A program made the translations under genes and the position numbers. 13,557 nucleotides of DNA from CAYGAW01 sp964492135 (GTDB lineage Bacteria; Chloroflexota; Anaerolineae; UBA7937; B3-Chlor): assembly GCA_964492135.1 (NCBI GenBank), contig CAZBJW010000113.1, positions 1-13,557 of the forward strand, given 5' to 3'. Under the pieces are notes generated by a model. It searched no databases. It worked only from the letters and a program-made list of their open reading frames with translations, and was not told where the DNA came from. Of this stretch, positions 6,088-13,557 are shown piece by piece. Numbering within the stretch: position 1 is the stretch's first letter; each line of letters starts with the position of its first letter.

Positions 6088-7038
6088 ATGAAGATCCTGG
6101 TCACGGGGGGAGCAGGCTTCATCGGCAGCCACACTACAGACGCTCTCCTGGCTCGCGGAGACGAGGTGGTCTGCGTTGACAACTTCAACGACTACTACAG
6201 CCCTCGACGTAAGCGAAAGAACCTCGCCAGCGCGAGCACCTTTTCTTCCTTCAAGACCTACGAAAGCGACATCCGCGATTTCGAGGAGATGGAGCGTGTC
6301 TTCTCCAACGAGAGACCAGAAAAGGTGGTCCACCTGGCGGCCATGGCCGGGGTCAGGAACTCCGTCAAGTTCCCCCTGCTCTACGAGGAGGTTAATGTCA
6401 AAGGGACGCTGAATCTCTTGGAGCTCGCTGCGCGCTACCGCGTCAGCAATCTCATCCTTGCTTCCACCTCCTCGGTCTATGGGGCCAGCGAGGAGATACC
6501 CTTCAGAGAAGACAATACGGCCATCCAACCTCTGGCCCCGTATCCTGCGACCAAGAGGGCCTGTGAACTGCTGGCCTACGTATATTACAACCTTCATGGT
6601 CTGCGCTGCACCGCCCTCCGATTCTTCACGGTGTACGGTCCGAGAGGAAGACCGGATATGACCCCGTATCTCTTCACGGCGGCCGTATCGCAGGGCCAGG
6701 AGATAACCCTGTACGATGACGGGCGGCCGCAACGGGATTTCACCTACATCGAAGACATCGTTGATGGCGTGCTAGCCGCGGTCGATGCTGGCCTTGAGTA
6801 TGAGATCATCAATCTGGGGAACTCCAAGCCGGTGGTCATGCGGGACTTCGTCACCATCATCGAGGACTTGTTGGGGCAGAAAGCCAAGGTGGACTCCCCC
6901 CCGCTTCCGCCCAGCGAGCCTCCACTCACCTACGCCGATATCTCCAAGGCCCGTCGCTTGCTTGGGTACAGTCCCACCACCGAAATCGAGAAAGGGATGC
7001 GCTCCTTCATCGAGTGGTACCAGCAGGAGGCACCCTAA
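6088..7038 (+). CDS. NAD-dependent sugar-nucleotide epimerase, UDP-glucuronate 4-epimerase-like
   Basis: The product is a 316-residue extended short-chain dehydrogenase. It has the NAD loop TGGAGFIGS (Gly7, Gly10, Gly13), Asp31 for the adenosine ribose, LAAMAGVR at 84-90, STSSVYG at 126-132 with the catalytic Ser/Thr, and Y152-P-A-T-K156 as the Tyr-Lys pair. RFFTVYGPRGRPDM (178-191) and the late TYADISKARRLLGYSPTT (281-298) bind and shape the sugar-nucleotide site. DNFNDYYSPRRKRKNL (31-46) and the late motif resemble UDP-glucuronate 4-epimerases rather than plain GalE, so UDP-galacturonate is the likeliest product. A related UDP-hexose epimerase remains possible. AAGAGG in the end of the methyltransferase gene serves as ribosome binding site; the radical SAM gene begins one base after the stop. 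It probably supplies the activated sugar for the glycan made by this cluster. Confidence 0.9.
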   Translation: MKILVTGGAGFIGSHTTDALLARGDEVVCVDNFNDYYSPRRKRKNLASASTFSSFKTYESDIRDFEEMERVFSNERPEKVVHLAAMAGVRNSVKFPLLYEEVNVKGTLNLLELAARYRVSNLILASTSSVYGASEEIPFREDNTAIQPLAPYPATKRACELLAYVYYNLHGLRCTALRFFTVYGPRGRPDMTPYLFTAAVSQGQEITLYDDGRPQRDFTYIEDIVDGVLAAVDAGLEYEIINLGNSKPVVMRDFVTIIEDLLGQKAKVDSPPLPPSEPPLTYADISKARRLLGYSPTTEIEKGMRSFIEWYQQEAP

Positions 7039-7039
7039 G

Positions 7040-8113
7040 ATGCTCGAACTCCTGCCTCGCCTGCCACAGTACATGGCCTTCCGTAAACTGGGCACACCTA
7101 AACCTCTTCCTTTCAACCTGGTGGTCAGCGTCACCTATCGGTGTAACTCTCGATGCAAGACCTGCAACGTGTGGACCAGATCCGCCGACGAACTCACCAC
7201 AGACGAATGGCGTGACGTGTTCTCCAGGCTGGGGACGACTCCCTACTATCTGACCTTTAGTGGGGGAGAGCCGTTTCTACGGGACGACATACTGGAGCTC
7301 GTGACTGCCGCTTGCCAGTCATGTCGACCCTCCATAGTCACCATTCCCACCAACGCGCTGTTGACGCGGGTGGTTCCCCGGAAGGTTGAAGAGATCCTCC
7401 GGGCCGTACAGGGCATCCAAGTTGGAGTGAACGTTTCTCTGGATGGGGTAGGCGAGGAGCATGACACAATCAGAGGCGTGGAAGGGAGCTACCAGAAGGC
7501 CCTGGAGACCTATCGAGCTCTGCGCCAGCTGGACTATCCCCATCTCACGCTAGGCGTGCACACCGTTGTCTCCCGATTCAACGTGCAGCGCATTCGCGAG
7601 ATCTACGAGGAACTGCACAAGCTCGAGGCCGATTCTTACATCAGCGAAATAGCAGAGGAACGGGTAGAGCTGAACACCGCGGGCATGGATATCGCCCCCT
7701 CACCCCAAGAATATGCCGCAATCTCGGATTTCCTAACAGCTCAGAGCAAGAACGGCAGTTTCTCGGGCCTGGCCAGAATAACGCAGGCCTTCAGGAAACA
7801 CTACTACGACCTGGCCAAGAGGATACTGTTCGAGGAAAGGCAAGTTATTCCCTGCTACGCTGGCTTCTCCTCAGCGCACATTGCCCCTGACGGGGACGTC
7901 TGGGCCTGCTGCACTCGCGCTGAGCCTCTGGGAAACCTCCGGGAAACGAACTATGATCTCGCACCCATTTGGCTGGGAAAGCGAGCCGAGGAGATGCGTC
8001 GCAGCATTGCTGCGGGCGAATGCTACTGTCCCATGGCCAACGTCGCCTATTCTAACATGCTGCTCCACCCGCCCACCTTGCTTCGCGTGGCTCGTGGGGT
8101 GCTTCTGCCCTAG
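7040..8113 (+). CDS. Radical SAM protein with SPASM-like C-terminal cysteines
   Basis: The product has 357 residues from the ATG at 7040. That ATG follows the epimerase stop by one base and an AGGAGG at 7025-7030 by 9 bases; an upstream extension in the same frame is only the antiparallel-frame shadow of the epimerase. The 4Fe-4S motif C35-x3-C39-x2-C42 sits in VTYRCNSRCKTCNVW. The SAM-binding GGEP is at 75-78 and VSLDG at 132-136. The C-terminal part has PCYAGFSSAHIAPDGDVWAC (271-290), then C291, C328 and C330, arranged like a reduced SPASM or twitch domain that would hold an auxiliary cluster. Such enzymes perform radical chemistry on peptides, sugars or lipids. With an epimerase, a methyltransferase and GT-C enzymes as neighbours, a sugar or lipid substrate is more likely than a peptide (inference). 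No small precursor peptide gene was seen nearby. Confidence 0.9.
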   Translation: MLELLPRLPQYMAFRKLGTPKPLPFNLVVSVTYRCNSRCKTCNVWTRSADELTTDEWRDVFSRLGTTPYYLTFSGGEPFLRDDILELVTAACQSCRPSIVTIPTNALLTRVVPRKVEEILRAVQGIQVGVNVSLDGVGEEHDTIRGVEGSYQKALETYRALRQLDYPHLTLGVHTVVSRFNVQRIREIYEELHKLEADSYISEIAEERVELNTAGMDIAPSPQEYAAISDFLTAQSKNGSFSGLARITQAFRKHYYDLAKRILFEERQVIPCYAGFSSAHIAPDGDVWACCTRAEPLGNLRETNYDLAPIWLGKRAEEMRRSIAAGECYCPMANVAYSNMLLHPPTLLRVARGVLLP

Positions 8114-8141
8114 CGAGCAAGCAAGAGCCTCAGAGGTCTCA

Positions 8142-9776
8142 ATGCTTGAGAGAGCCCGACAGATTTACTACAGTCACCGCACCTTCGTGCTTTTTTCGGT
8201 GCTCTTCGTCGCCTTTCGACTGATGACCCTCCTCTTGTATCGCCCGGGCGGTTTTTTCGCCGACTACTCCGACTACAACACCAGCTTCCTGCCCTTTGCG
8301 CAATGGTCAGACAGAGGCCTCTATCCCTTCGTTCACTACTGGCTGGAATGGCCACCGCTATTCTCCTGGCTCGTAGTGACAGTGTATCGCCTTAGCCTGT
8401 TTATCCCCCCGTGGACCGATCCGCGACTCTGGTACAACACGTTCCTCGGCCTGTCCCTGTTGCCTTTCGAACTGGGCAACTTCGTCCTCATTTACCTCAT
8501 CGCTCTGCAACTGTACGACAAAGCGAAAGCGTTCACATGCGCGTTGATCTACGCCTGCCTTTTCGCGCCTCTATACATCTGGACCGGGTGGAGCGACTCC
8601 ATGCCGCTCTTCTTCCTACTGCTGGGCCTCTATCTACTGCTTAGACACAAGGGAATAGCCGCTGGCGTGATGGCCGGTCTGGGCTTTTGGGTGAAGGTGT
8701 TCCCGATTTTGCTCCTGCCGGTGGGGCTCAGAGTCCTGGCAGGCATCCGACGGAAGGCCGCCTTCCTCCTTGCCACGTGCGTAACCATGCTCGTGATAGC
8801 ATTACCGTTTCTCTGGGTGAATGCGGGCTTCCTGTGGGCTTTCTTCGCTAACATGTTGGGTCGCTCTTCGTGGGAAACCGTGTGGGCGTTGCTCGACGGC
8901 TACTATTCGTACGGGGTGGTGACCGCAGATCGGCTGAGCCTCCCCAGCGATTTCAGCACTCACCCCACATCAATTCCCTGGCCTGCCGTGACGCTCGTGT
9001 TTCTTCTGATACTCGTGTGGCTCTACACCCGTCGTGTTGACTACGAGGACCCTCTGAGGACGGTGGCCTTGATGGGACTGACCGTCAACCTCTTCATCCT
9101 CTACAGCAAGGGGTACAGCCCCCAGTTCATCGTGCAGCTGATCCCCTTCGCTGTCCTCATGCTGCCCAACTTGAGGGGCGTGGGTTACATCATCCTCCTA
9201 GACATCCTGAACTTTCTGGAGGCGACTGGCTTCTTCATCATCCTGCCGGAGCAACACTGGCTCCTGGTGATTACCGTTCTCTTCAGGACTTTGCTGATAG
9301 TCGCCCTGGCCGTCGAGTATGGTCTCATACTCTTCGACGTGCGGAGGCCGCGTGTGGTCACTCTACAGCGGCGATCCTCCGCCGGTTTGCTGATTTGCGT
9401 CACCGTTGCCCTTCTCGTCCTTCTCTATCCGCTGGGTCACGCCTATCGCTCCAGCCGCTATGCTGCAGAGCAGTATCGGCCCGTCATGGACCTACTCCGG
9501 GCACAGTCCACCCCCAGCCAGGCAGGCCTCATCCTTACCGATCAGGCCCTCTACCAACGCTTCTATCCGTTCCTGAGGGGACAAATCGGCATCTACCTCT
9601 CTCCAGAAGACGACGAGTTGTCTGCCCTAACGATGGCCCATGATGAGCTATGGGTATTCGGGGAAGATGCACAAACGGCCGAACTTCATGCCTGGTTGGA
9701 AGCCCACTCGGGAAGTACAGAAGTGTACGAATTCGACGGCGGAGACTTGTACAGTTATCATGTCCGTGAAGAGTAA
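8142..9776 (+). CDS. GT-C fold membrane glycosyltransferase (GT87/PIG-M-like), probable mannosyltransferase type
   Basis: The product has 544 residues; ATG 8142 follows AGAGG by 5 bases and the radical SAM stop by 28. A cytosolic N-terminus precedes a first helix at about 14-33, then an outer loop with D41-Y-S-D44, the acidic site expected of GT-C enzymes, and LYPFVHYWLEWPPL (60-73), the typical Y/W-P-P loop. About ten or more helices follow. GLGFWVKVFPILLLPV (179-194, with Lys185) and YSKGYSPQF (321-329) match conserved elements of GT87 and PIG-M-like transferases. The last about 110 residues (from 433) are hydrophilic, probably outside the membrane. Such enzymes transfer a hexose from polyprenyl-phosphate sugar to a lipid-linked acceptor on the outer face. 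The donor sugar cannot be read. The next gene overlaps its end by 17 bases. Confidence 0.82.
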   Translation: MLERARQIYYSHRTFVLFSVLFVAFRLMTLLLYRPGGFFADYSDYNTSFLPFAQWSDRGLYPFVHYWLEWPPLFSWLVVTVYRLSLFIPPWTDPRLWYNTFLGLSLLPFELGNFVLIYLIALQLYDKAKAFTCALIYACLFAPLYIWTGWSDSMPLFFLLLGLYLLLRHKGIAAGVMAGLGFWVKVFPILLLPVGLRVLAGIRRKAAFLLATCVTMLVIALPFLWVNAGFLWAFFANMLGRSSWETVWALLDGYYSYGVVTADRLSLPSDFSTHPTSIPWPAVTLVFLLILVWLYTRRVDYEDPLRTVALMGLTVNLFILYSKGYSPQFIVQLIPFAVLMLPNLRGVGYIILLDILNFLEATGFFIILPEQHWLLVITVLFRTLLIVALAVEYGLILFDVRRPRVVTLQRRSSAGLLICVTVALLVLLYPLGHAYRSSRYAAEQYRPVMDLLRAQSTPSQAGLILTDQALYQRFYPFLRGQIGIYLSPEDDELSALTMAHDELWVFGEDAQTAELHAWLEAHSGSTEVYEFDGGDLYSYHVREE

Positions 9777-11634
9777 CGATAGGGCCCTCGCTCTGGGCCT
9801 CCTCTTTCTGCTCCTCTCCGTCTACCTGCTCACCTACAGCGGCGTCCTTCATTCCAGCGATGGGCAGGCCATGTTCTCGGTGGCAGAGAGCCTGGCGCGA
9901 CGTGGAGACTATGATATCAACCAGATACGCTGGATGGGACTACAACAGGGAGACTTCGGCCTTGACGGAGAACTCTATTGCCACAAGGGCCTCTCCATGT
10001 CGATGTTGACAACTCCTCTGGTGTGGGTGGGCATGGTGGTGCCGTTCTGGGGCGTGGTGCAGACTGGCATGCTCTTCAATGTTATCACCACCGCCGTGAC
10101 CGGCATGTTGGTTTTCTTGTATGTCCGACGCCTCGGCTACTCGCCTCGCACCTCAGTGATCAGCGGTTTGGTCTTCGGCCTGGGAACCATGGCCTGGCCC
10201 TACTCCAAGTATTTCTTCAGCGAGCCTCTCAGCGCGCTCAGCCTGGTGGCGGCTGCCTATTTCCTGCTCCATCTGACTCCAACGGAGAGGAAGCGGTCGA
10301 ATCTCAGGGCCGCCTTGCTCTCAGGAGTCTTCTTAGGCCTGGCCATAGCCGCAAGGTTCGCCAACTTTGTCCTGGGGCCGCTCTACCTGGGCGCTCTGAT
10401 AGCCTATCTGCTTCGAGCGGAGGGCATGACAGAGGGGTCAAAGGTGCGAGCCAACCCCTCACAGGTCCTGTCCAAGACCTGGCCTGAGGTACTCGCCTTC
10501 GCGCTCCCCCTGCTGATGTGGGCTTTCCTCATCGGCGCTTACAATTACCTCCGCTTCGGGAATCCCCTCAGTACTGGCTATGTATCATTGGGGGAATCCT
10601 TCTCCACCCCATGGGCGACAGGCTTCCTTGGGCTGCTCATGAGCCCTGGACGCAGTATCTTTCTCTACTCTCCAATTCTGCTGGCCGTGATACCATCCTG
10701 GCTGCTTTTCTTTCGACGCCATCGGCTGGAAGCCCTGTTCCTCGTCCTGACTAGCCTCTCCTATGTGTTGATATATGCCAAGTGGTTCATGTGGCACGGA
10801 GGCTTCGCCTGGGGCCCGCGCTTTCTGGTGCCCATTCTCCCTTTGCTCGTGATCATGATGGCGCCACTGCTTGAGAGATTGAGGGGCAAATGGATAGCCG
10901 CTTTCTGGGCGCTGTTCGCGGTGAGCATGGCGGTCCAAGTGCTCGGCTTGAGCGTTCATTTCATACATCACCAGCAGGCACTGCTGGACACGGGTCTGCC
11001 ACTCTTCGACCCCGTGACCTTCTTCGACCCTCGGTACTCCCAGCTGGGAGGAACTCTGGCTTTCCTGCGCCCGGAGAACCTGGACTTCGCCTGGGTCCAG
11101 ACCTTTCCCCAGGTAAAGGTTGATTGGATATCCTTGAGCATCAACGTGGTGCTGGTCATGCTGTGTACATGGGGTCTGATCCTCACCATCCGCCATCGCG
11201 AACTCCACTCGTGGCACAAGCTGTATCTCTTCGTGTTTATACCATTGCTGCTCATCGGGAGTACGGCGCTCTCTCTGGCCCGGTACAAGAGCGACGGCCA
11301 TGGGGATTACGTCCGTATGTTGCACTACCTGGAAGCCAACTCGCACCCGGGCGATGCCATCATCCAGAACTCTCCCCCGGAGACAGCTATTCTGCAGAAC
11401 CACTACAAGGGGCATCTGCCGTCCTACGGCCTCTTCGAGGGAGAGCAGCCTCTATCAGAGGATTCACTAGCCCTGCTCACGGGGCTGGCGAGCAGTCATT
11501 CGCGTTTTTGGTTGATTCCCGACGGCCTGCCTCCTCAGACTAGCTCCCTGGACCGCTGGTTCATAGAACGAGGATACTCACCCACTCACTACAGCTTCGG
11601 CACTGAGCGCCTGACACTCTACGAGAAGCCGTAG
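9760..11634 (+). CDS. GT-C/ArnT-PMT-like membrane glycosyltransferase
   Basis: The product has 624 residues from the ATG at 9760, which overlaps the preceding gene by 17 bases; GTG at 9766 is an alternative. Translational coupling is likely because only a distant GGCGGAG is seen upstream. After the first helix (about 10-28) come HSSDGQAMF with Asp34 and DGELYCHKG (69-77), the acidic outer-loop pattern of ArnT/PMT-type enzymes. YNYLRFGNPLSTGY (261-274), SPGRSIFLYSP (295-305) and WHGGFAWGPRFLVP (345-358) are motifs I associate with a widespread family of large bacterial GT-C-like membrane proteins. Residues after about 510 form a soluble tail ending in TLYEKP. The role is probably transfer of a polyprenyl-phosphate-linked sugar to a lipid or glycan on the outer face. 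Donor and acceptor are unknown. Confidence 0.8.
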   Translation: MSVKSNDRALALGLLFLLLSVYLLTYSGVLHSSDGQAMFSVAESLARRGDYDINQIRWMGLQQGDFGLDGELYCHKGLSMSMLTTPLVWVGMVVPFWGVVQTGMLFNVITTAVTGMLVFLYVRRLGYSPRTSVISGLVFGLGTMAWPYSKYFFSEPLSALSLVAAAYFLLHLTPTERKRSNLRAALLSGVFLGLAIAARFANFVLGPLYLGALIAYLLRAEGMTEGSKVRANPSQVLSKTWPEVLAFALPLLMWAFLIGAYNYLRFGNPLSTGYVSLGESFSTPWATGFLGLLMSPGRSIFLYSPILLAVIPSWLLFFRRHRLEALFLVLTSLSYVLIYAKWFMWHGGFAWGPRFLVPILPLLVIMMAPLLERLRGKWIAAFWALFAVSMAVQVLGLSVHFIHHQQALLDTGLPLFDPVTFFDPRYSQLGGTLAFLRPENLDFAWVQTFPQVKVDWISLSINVVLVMLCTWGLILTIRHRELHSWHKLYLFVFIPLLLIGSTALSLARYKSDGHGDYVRMLHYLEANSHPGDAIIQNSPPETAILQNHYKGHLPSYGLFEGEQPLSEDSLALLTGLASSHSRFWLIPDGLPPQTSSLDRWFIERGYSPTHYSFGTERLTLYEKP

Positions 11635-11659
11635 CGCACTCCCGCTCCTTCTGACTGGG

Positions 11660-11688
11660 TTGCTGAGCCCCTCAGCCTGTGATAACAT
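11660..11688 (+). promoter_or_regulatory. Possible extended -10 promoter with an inverted repeat in its spacer
   Basis: The 88-base gap (11635-11722) before the third GT-C gene holds TTGCTG (11660-11665), a 17-base spacer, and TAACAT (11683-11688) preceded by TGA, an extended -10. The match is moderate. A perfect inverted repeat GCTGAG-CCC-CTCAGC (11662-11676) overlaps the -35 box and spacer. It could be an operator, or a weak hairpin in read-through RNA; there is no T-run, so it is not an intrinsic terminator. Confidence 0.4.
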
Positions 11689-11722
11689 TGGCTGCAACGA
11701 AGTAGAACCGAGGAGGCCCTTT

Positions 11723-13557
11723 GTGGCCAGCTTGCTCCGCAAGGGAGTTTTCACCCATCTCTTGGTCATCGCCGTGTACGCGATCCTGTCGCTCATCCTC
11801 AGTTATCCTCTTGTCACTCACTTCAACACTCACGTCATGGGCACGGACATCTGGGCCTTCGACGAGTATACCTTCATCTGGAACATGTGGTGGTTCAAGC
11901 ACGCCGCTCTCGATCTCCACTCCAATCCATTGTACTCGAGCTACATCTTCTATCCGCTGGGTATCAGCCTGGTGCTCTACACCTACCATCTCTTCAACGC
12001 CCTCATGTCTGTACCTCTGCAGGCCTTCTTTGGCCTGCCCGCAATCGCCAATCTGCTGAATATCTTCGCCCTGACCTTTTCGGGGTACGGGACCTATCTG
12101 TTGCTGCGCTATCTCCTGGCAACTGATGATACCGAGGCCCACGCGAGTGCCCTCACGGTTCATGCCGCAGCTTTCATCGGAGGACTGATCTACGCCTTCG
12201 GGTCGTTTCACTTCATCTACGCTGCGCTGGGCCATTACAACATGGTGAGCACGCAGTGGATACCGTTCTACACGCTTTTTGTGGTGAAGACGGTCAGAGA
12301 ATCAGGGCGGCGCAACCCGATCCTGGCAGGAGTGTTCGCCACACTTGCTCTCCTAGGGGAGATGCTCTTTGGCGTGTTCCTGGCCTTCCTCACCGTCATT
12401 GTCGTAGTTTTCGCAGGACGACGGCGTGTTCTGAGCCTGGAGTTTGGCAAACGCTTCGGGCTTCTACTCCTCACCGCACTGGCCACCTACTTCTGGGTAG
12501 GGATCCCCATCCTGGGAGGGTTCCTCAATACCGAATATGCTTTCGAGGGATGGGGGCAGTCTGAGAAGCTCCTGGTGGACCTGTTTGGCTTCACTACACC
12601 CACGGCGCTCCATCCTCTCCTGGGCCATGACTGGACTGAAGAACTGACGATGGTGCGCGAGGGCACAGCCCGTTTTGTGGACGTCAATACGGTTTTCCTC
12701 GGTTGGGTGGTGCTCATTATGGCACTGTGGGCCGGTGTGAGATACTGGAGCCGCACGAAAGCCTGGGCCGTAGGTGCCCTCGCCTCTGCGGTGCTGGCCA
12801 TGGGACCCCTTCTGCATATCAACGGCCGTTCCACCTTCGACCTGGATGGTCTGGCGGTCAATGTGCCCCTCCCATTCATCGTGCTGCACTACATCCCTGT
12901 CATAAGAGCCAATCGCGCTCCGAATCGTTTCAGCGCTACGCTGATGCTTTGTATGGCGATTCTGGTAGGCTTCACAGCGCTGGCCATCTTGCGTCGCTTC
13001 AGGAGCCGGAAGGTGCTCCTCGGCGTGGGAGGCCTACTGTCGCTGTTGATTCTCGCCGAGCACCTGGCCATCCCGGTGCCCCTGACCGATGCCAGGGCCC
13101 CCGACTGGTACTACAACCTGGCGGAGGAACCGGGGGACTTCGCCATCCTGGAGTTTCCCCTGGGCTGGCGCGACAGTTTCGGCGTGGTGGGGGTAGAGCG
13201 CACTCAGGCGCAGTACTACCAGAGCGTTCATCAGAAGCGATTGCCATCGGGTAACATCTCCCGCAACCCGCCTTTCAAATTCGAGTATTTCCGCCGCATA
13301 CCCATCTTCGACTCTATCGCGCGACTGGAGCTCTACGAGCAGTTGGCTCCGGCGCGCATCGAGCAGGACAAAGCCCAGGCCGAGGAGTTGGTCTACTTCT
13401 TCGATATCCGCTATCTGGTGTTTCAGCCAATCGTGCCCAACCGGCCGCCGTACTCAGACACGCGCGCCAAAGTCGAGGAGTATGCGCAGCGGGTGTTCCC
13501 TCTGGAAGGCGTCTACCAGGATGCCAGCGGCTTGACTGTGTACCGGGTGAGCCAGCC
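11723..13557 (+). CDS. Third GT-C-like multi-membrane protein with soluble tail, C-terminus cut by window edge
   Basis: The frame is open from GTG 11723 to the window end (611 codons plus two bases). A perfect AGGAGG lies 6 bases before the GTG. The first helix spans about 11-30. The outer loop then has GTDIWAFDEYTFIWNMWW (40-57, with Asp42 and Asp47) and the FYPLG motif at 76-80, as in large GT-C-like proteins of the group that reads D-x-x-x-F-x-W followed by F-Y-P-x-G. Several helices follow, with an ANRAPNRF loop near residue 395. A hydrophilic tail from about 450 includes FAILEFPLGWRDS and YYQSVHQKRLPSGNISRNPP, a module often seen at the end of this family. It probably transfers a sugar outside the membrane, but catalytic activity is inferred from fold only. 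It is separated from the previous gene by 88 bases and may have its own promoter. Confidence 0.8.
   Translation, partial: MASLLRKGVFTHLLVIAVYAILSLILSYPLVTHFNTHVMGTDIWAFDEYTFIWNMWWFKHAALDLHSNPLYSSYIFYPLGISLVLYTYHLFNALMSVPLQAFFGLPAIANLLNIFALTFSGYGTYLLLRYLLATDDTEAHASALTVHAAAFIGGLIYAFGSFHFIYAALGHYNMVSTQWIPFYTLFVVKTVRESGRRNPILAGVFATLALLGEMLFGVFLAFLTVIVVVFAGRRRVLSLEFGKRFGLLLLTALATYFWVGIPILGGFLNTEYAFEGWGQSEKLLVDLFGFTTPTALHPLLGHDWTEELTMVREGTARFVDVNTVFLGWVVLIMALWAGVRYWSRTKAWAVGALASAVLAMGPLLHINGRSTFDLDGLAVNVPLPFIVLHYIPVIRANRAPNRFSATLMLCMAILVGFTALAILRRFRSRKVLLGVGGLLSLLILAEHLAIPVPLTDARAPDWYYNLAEEPGDFAILEFPLGWRDSFGVVGVERTQAQYYQSVHQKRLPSGNISRNPPFKFEYFRRIPIFDSIARLELYEQLAPARIEQDKAQAEELVYFFDIRYLVFQPIVPNRPPYSDTRAKVEEYAQRVFPLEGVYQDASGLTVYRVSQ

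Noticed and set aside
6031..6732. Minus-strand frame of 233 residues
   Set aside because: It is antisense to the epimerase and the end of the methyltransferase, both of which have clear family motifs; no recognisable domain in the shadow product.
6785..7039. 85-residue N-terminal extension of the radical SAM frame
   Set aside because: It is the wrong frame of the epimerase gene (Pro/Ser/Arg-rich). The AGGAGG at 7025-7030 supports the ATG at 7040.
10585..11415. Minus-strand frame of 276 residues
   Set aside because: It lies antisense to the second GT-C gene. Its composition (Gln/His/Glu-rich with no motif) is what the complement of a membrane protein gene gives.
11672..12235. Minus-strand frame of 187 residues
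   Set aside because: It is antisense to the third GT-C gene, which has an AGGAGG and clear membrane segments.
1..13557. tRNA, rRNA, CRISPR array, transposase or integrase, phage genes
   Set aside because: No cloverleaf-like segment, evenly spaced repeats, or motifs of such proteins were seen on either strand.

Overview
The window is a GC-rich bacterial chromosome segment with tightly packed genes, strong AGGAGG-type ribosome binding sites and several GTG starts. No RNA gene, insertion sequence, integrase or CRISPR array was seen. Gene content (acyl-CoA dehydrogenase with EtfB, a YtcJ-like amidohydrolase, a small Ig-like lipoprotein, many large multi-membrane sugar transferases) would suit a Chloroflexota-type metagenomic genome. 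That is an impression from protein style, not a proof. A 10-base N run inside one gene shows the sequence is a scaffold.

The window splits at about 5.01-5.24 kb into two divergent blocks. The left block (1-5011) runs on the minus strand. In transcription order it holds a small lipoprotein, an acyl-CoA dehydrogenase, an electron transfer flavoprotein beta subunit, a metal-dependent amidohydrolase, and an EamA/DMT permease cut by the window edge. Most of these genes are separated by 6 to 41 bases; the exception is 125 bases before the amidohydrolase. The set suggests uptake or export, hydrolysis and acyl-CoA oxidation of an unidentified organic substrate. No EtfA partner is visible.

The right block (5244-13557) runs on the plus strand. 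It holds a SAM-dependent methyltransferase, a UDP-glucuronate 4-epimerase-like enzyme, a radical SAM protein with a SPASM-like tail, and three successive large membrane proteins of GT-C glycosyltransferase type, the last cut by the window edge. The first five are close or overlapping and look like one transcription unit. The third GT-C gene has an 88-base leader with a possible promoter of its own. Together they look like an envelope glycolipid or surface-glycan pathway: soluble enzymes make or modify a sugar or lipid precursor, and GT-C enzymes move sugars from polyprenyl-phosphate donors outside the membrane. The product is unknown.

The two blocks are driven from a compact divergent control region. 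I read a minus-strand promoter (TTGACT, 17 bases, TATGCT) and a plus-strand extended -10 promoter (TTGCAC, 17 bases, TATAAT), with their -35 boxes 16 bases apart. The plus-strand -10 box overlaps the first candidate ATG of the methyltransferase, so I place the real start at a GTG 120 bases downstream. This leaves a leader of about 110 nt that can form two hairpins.
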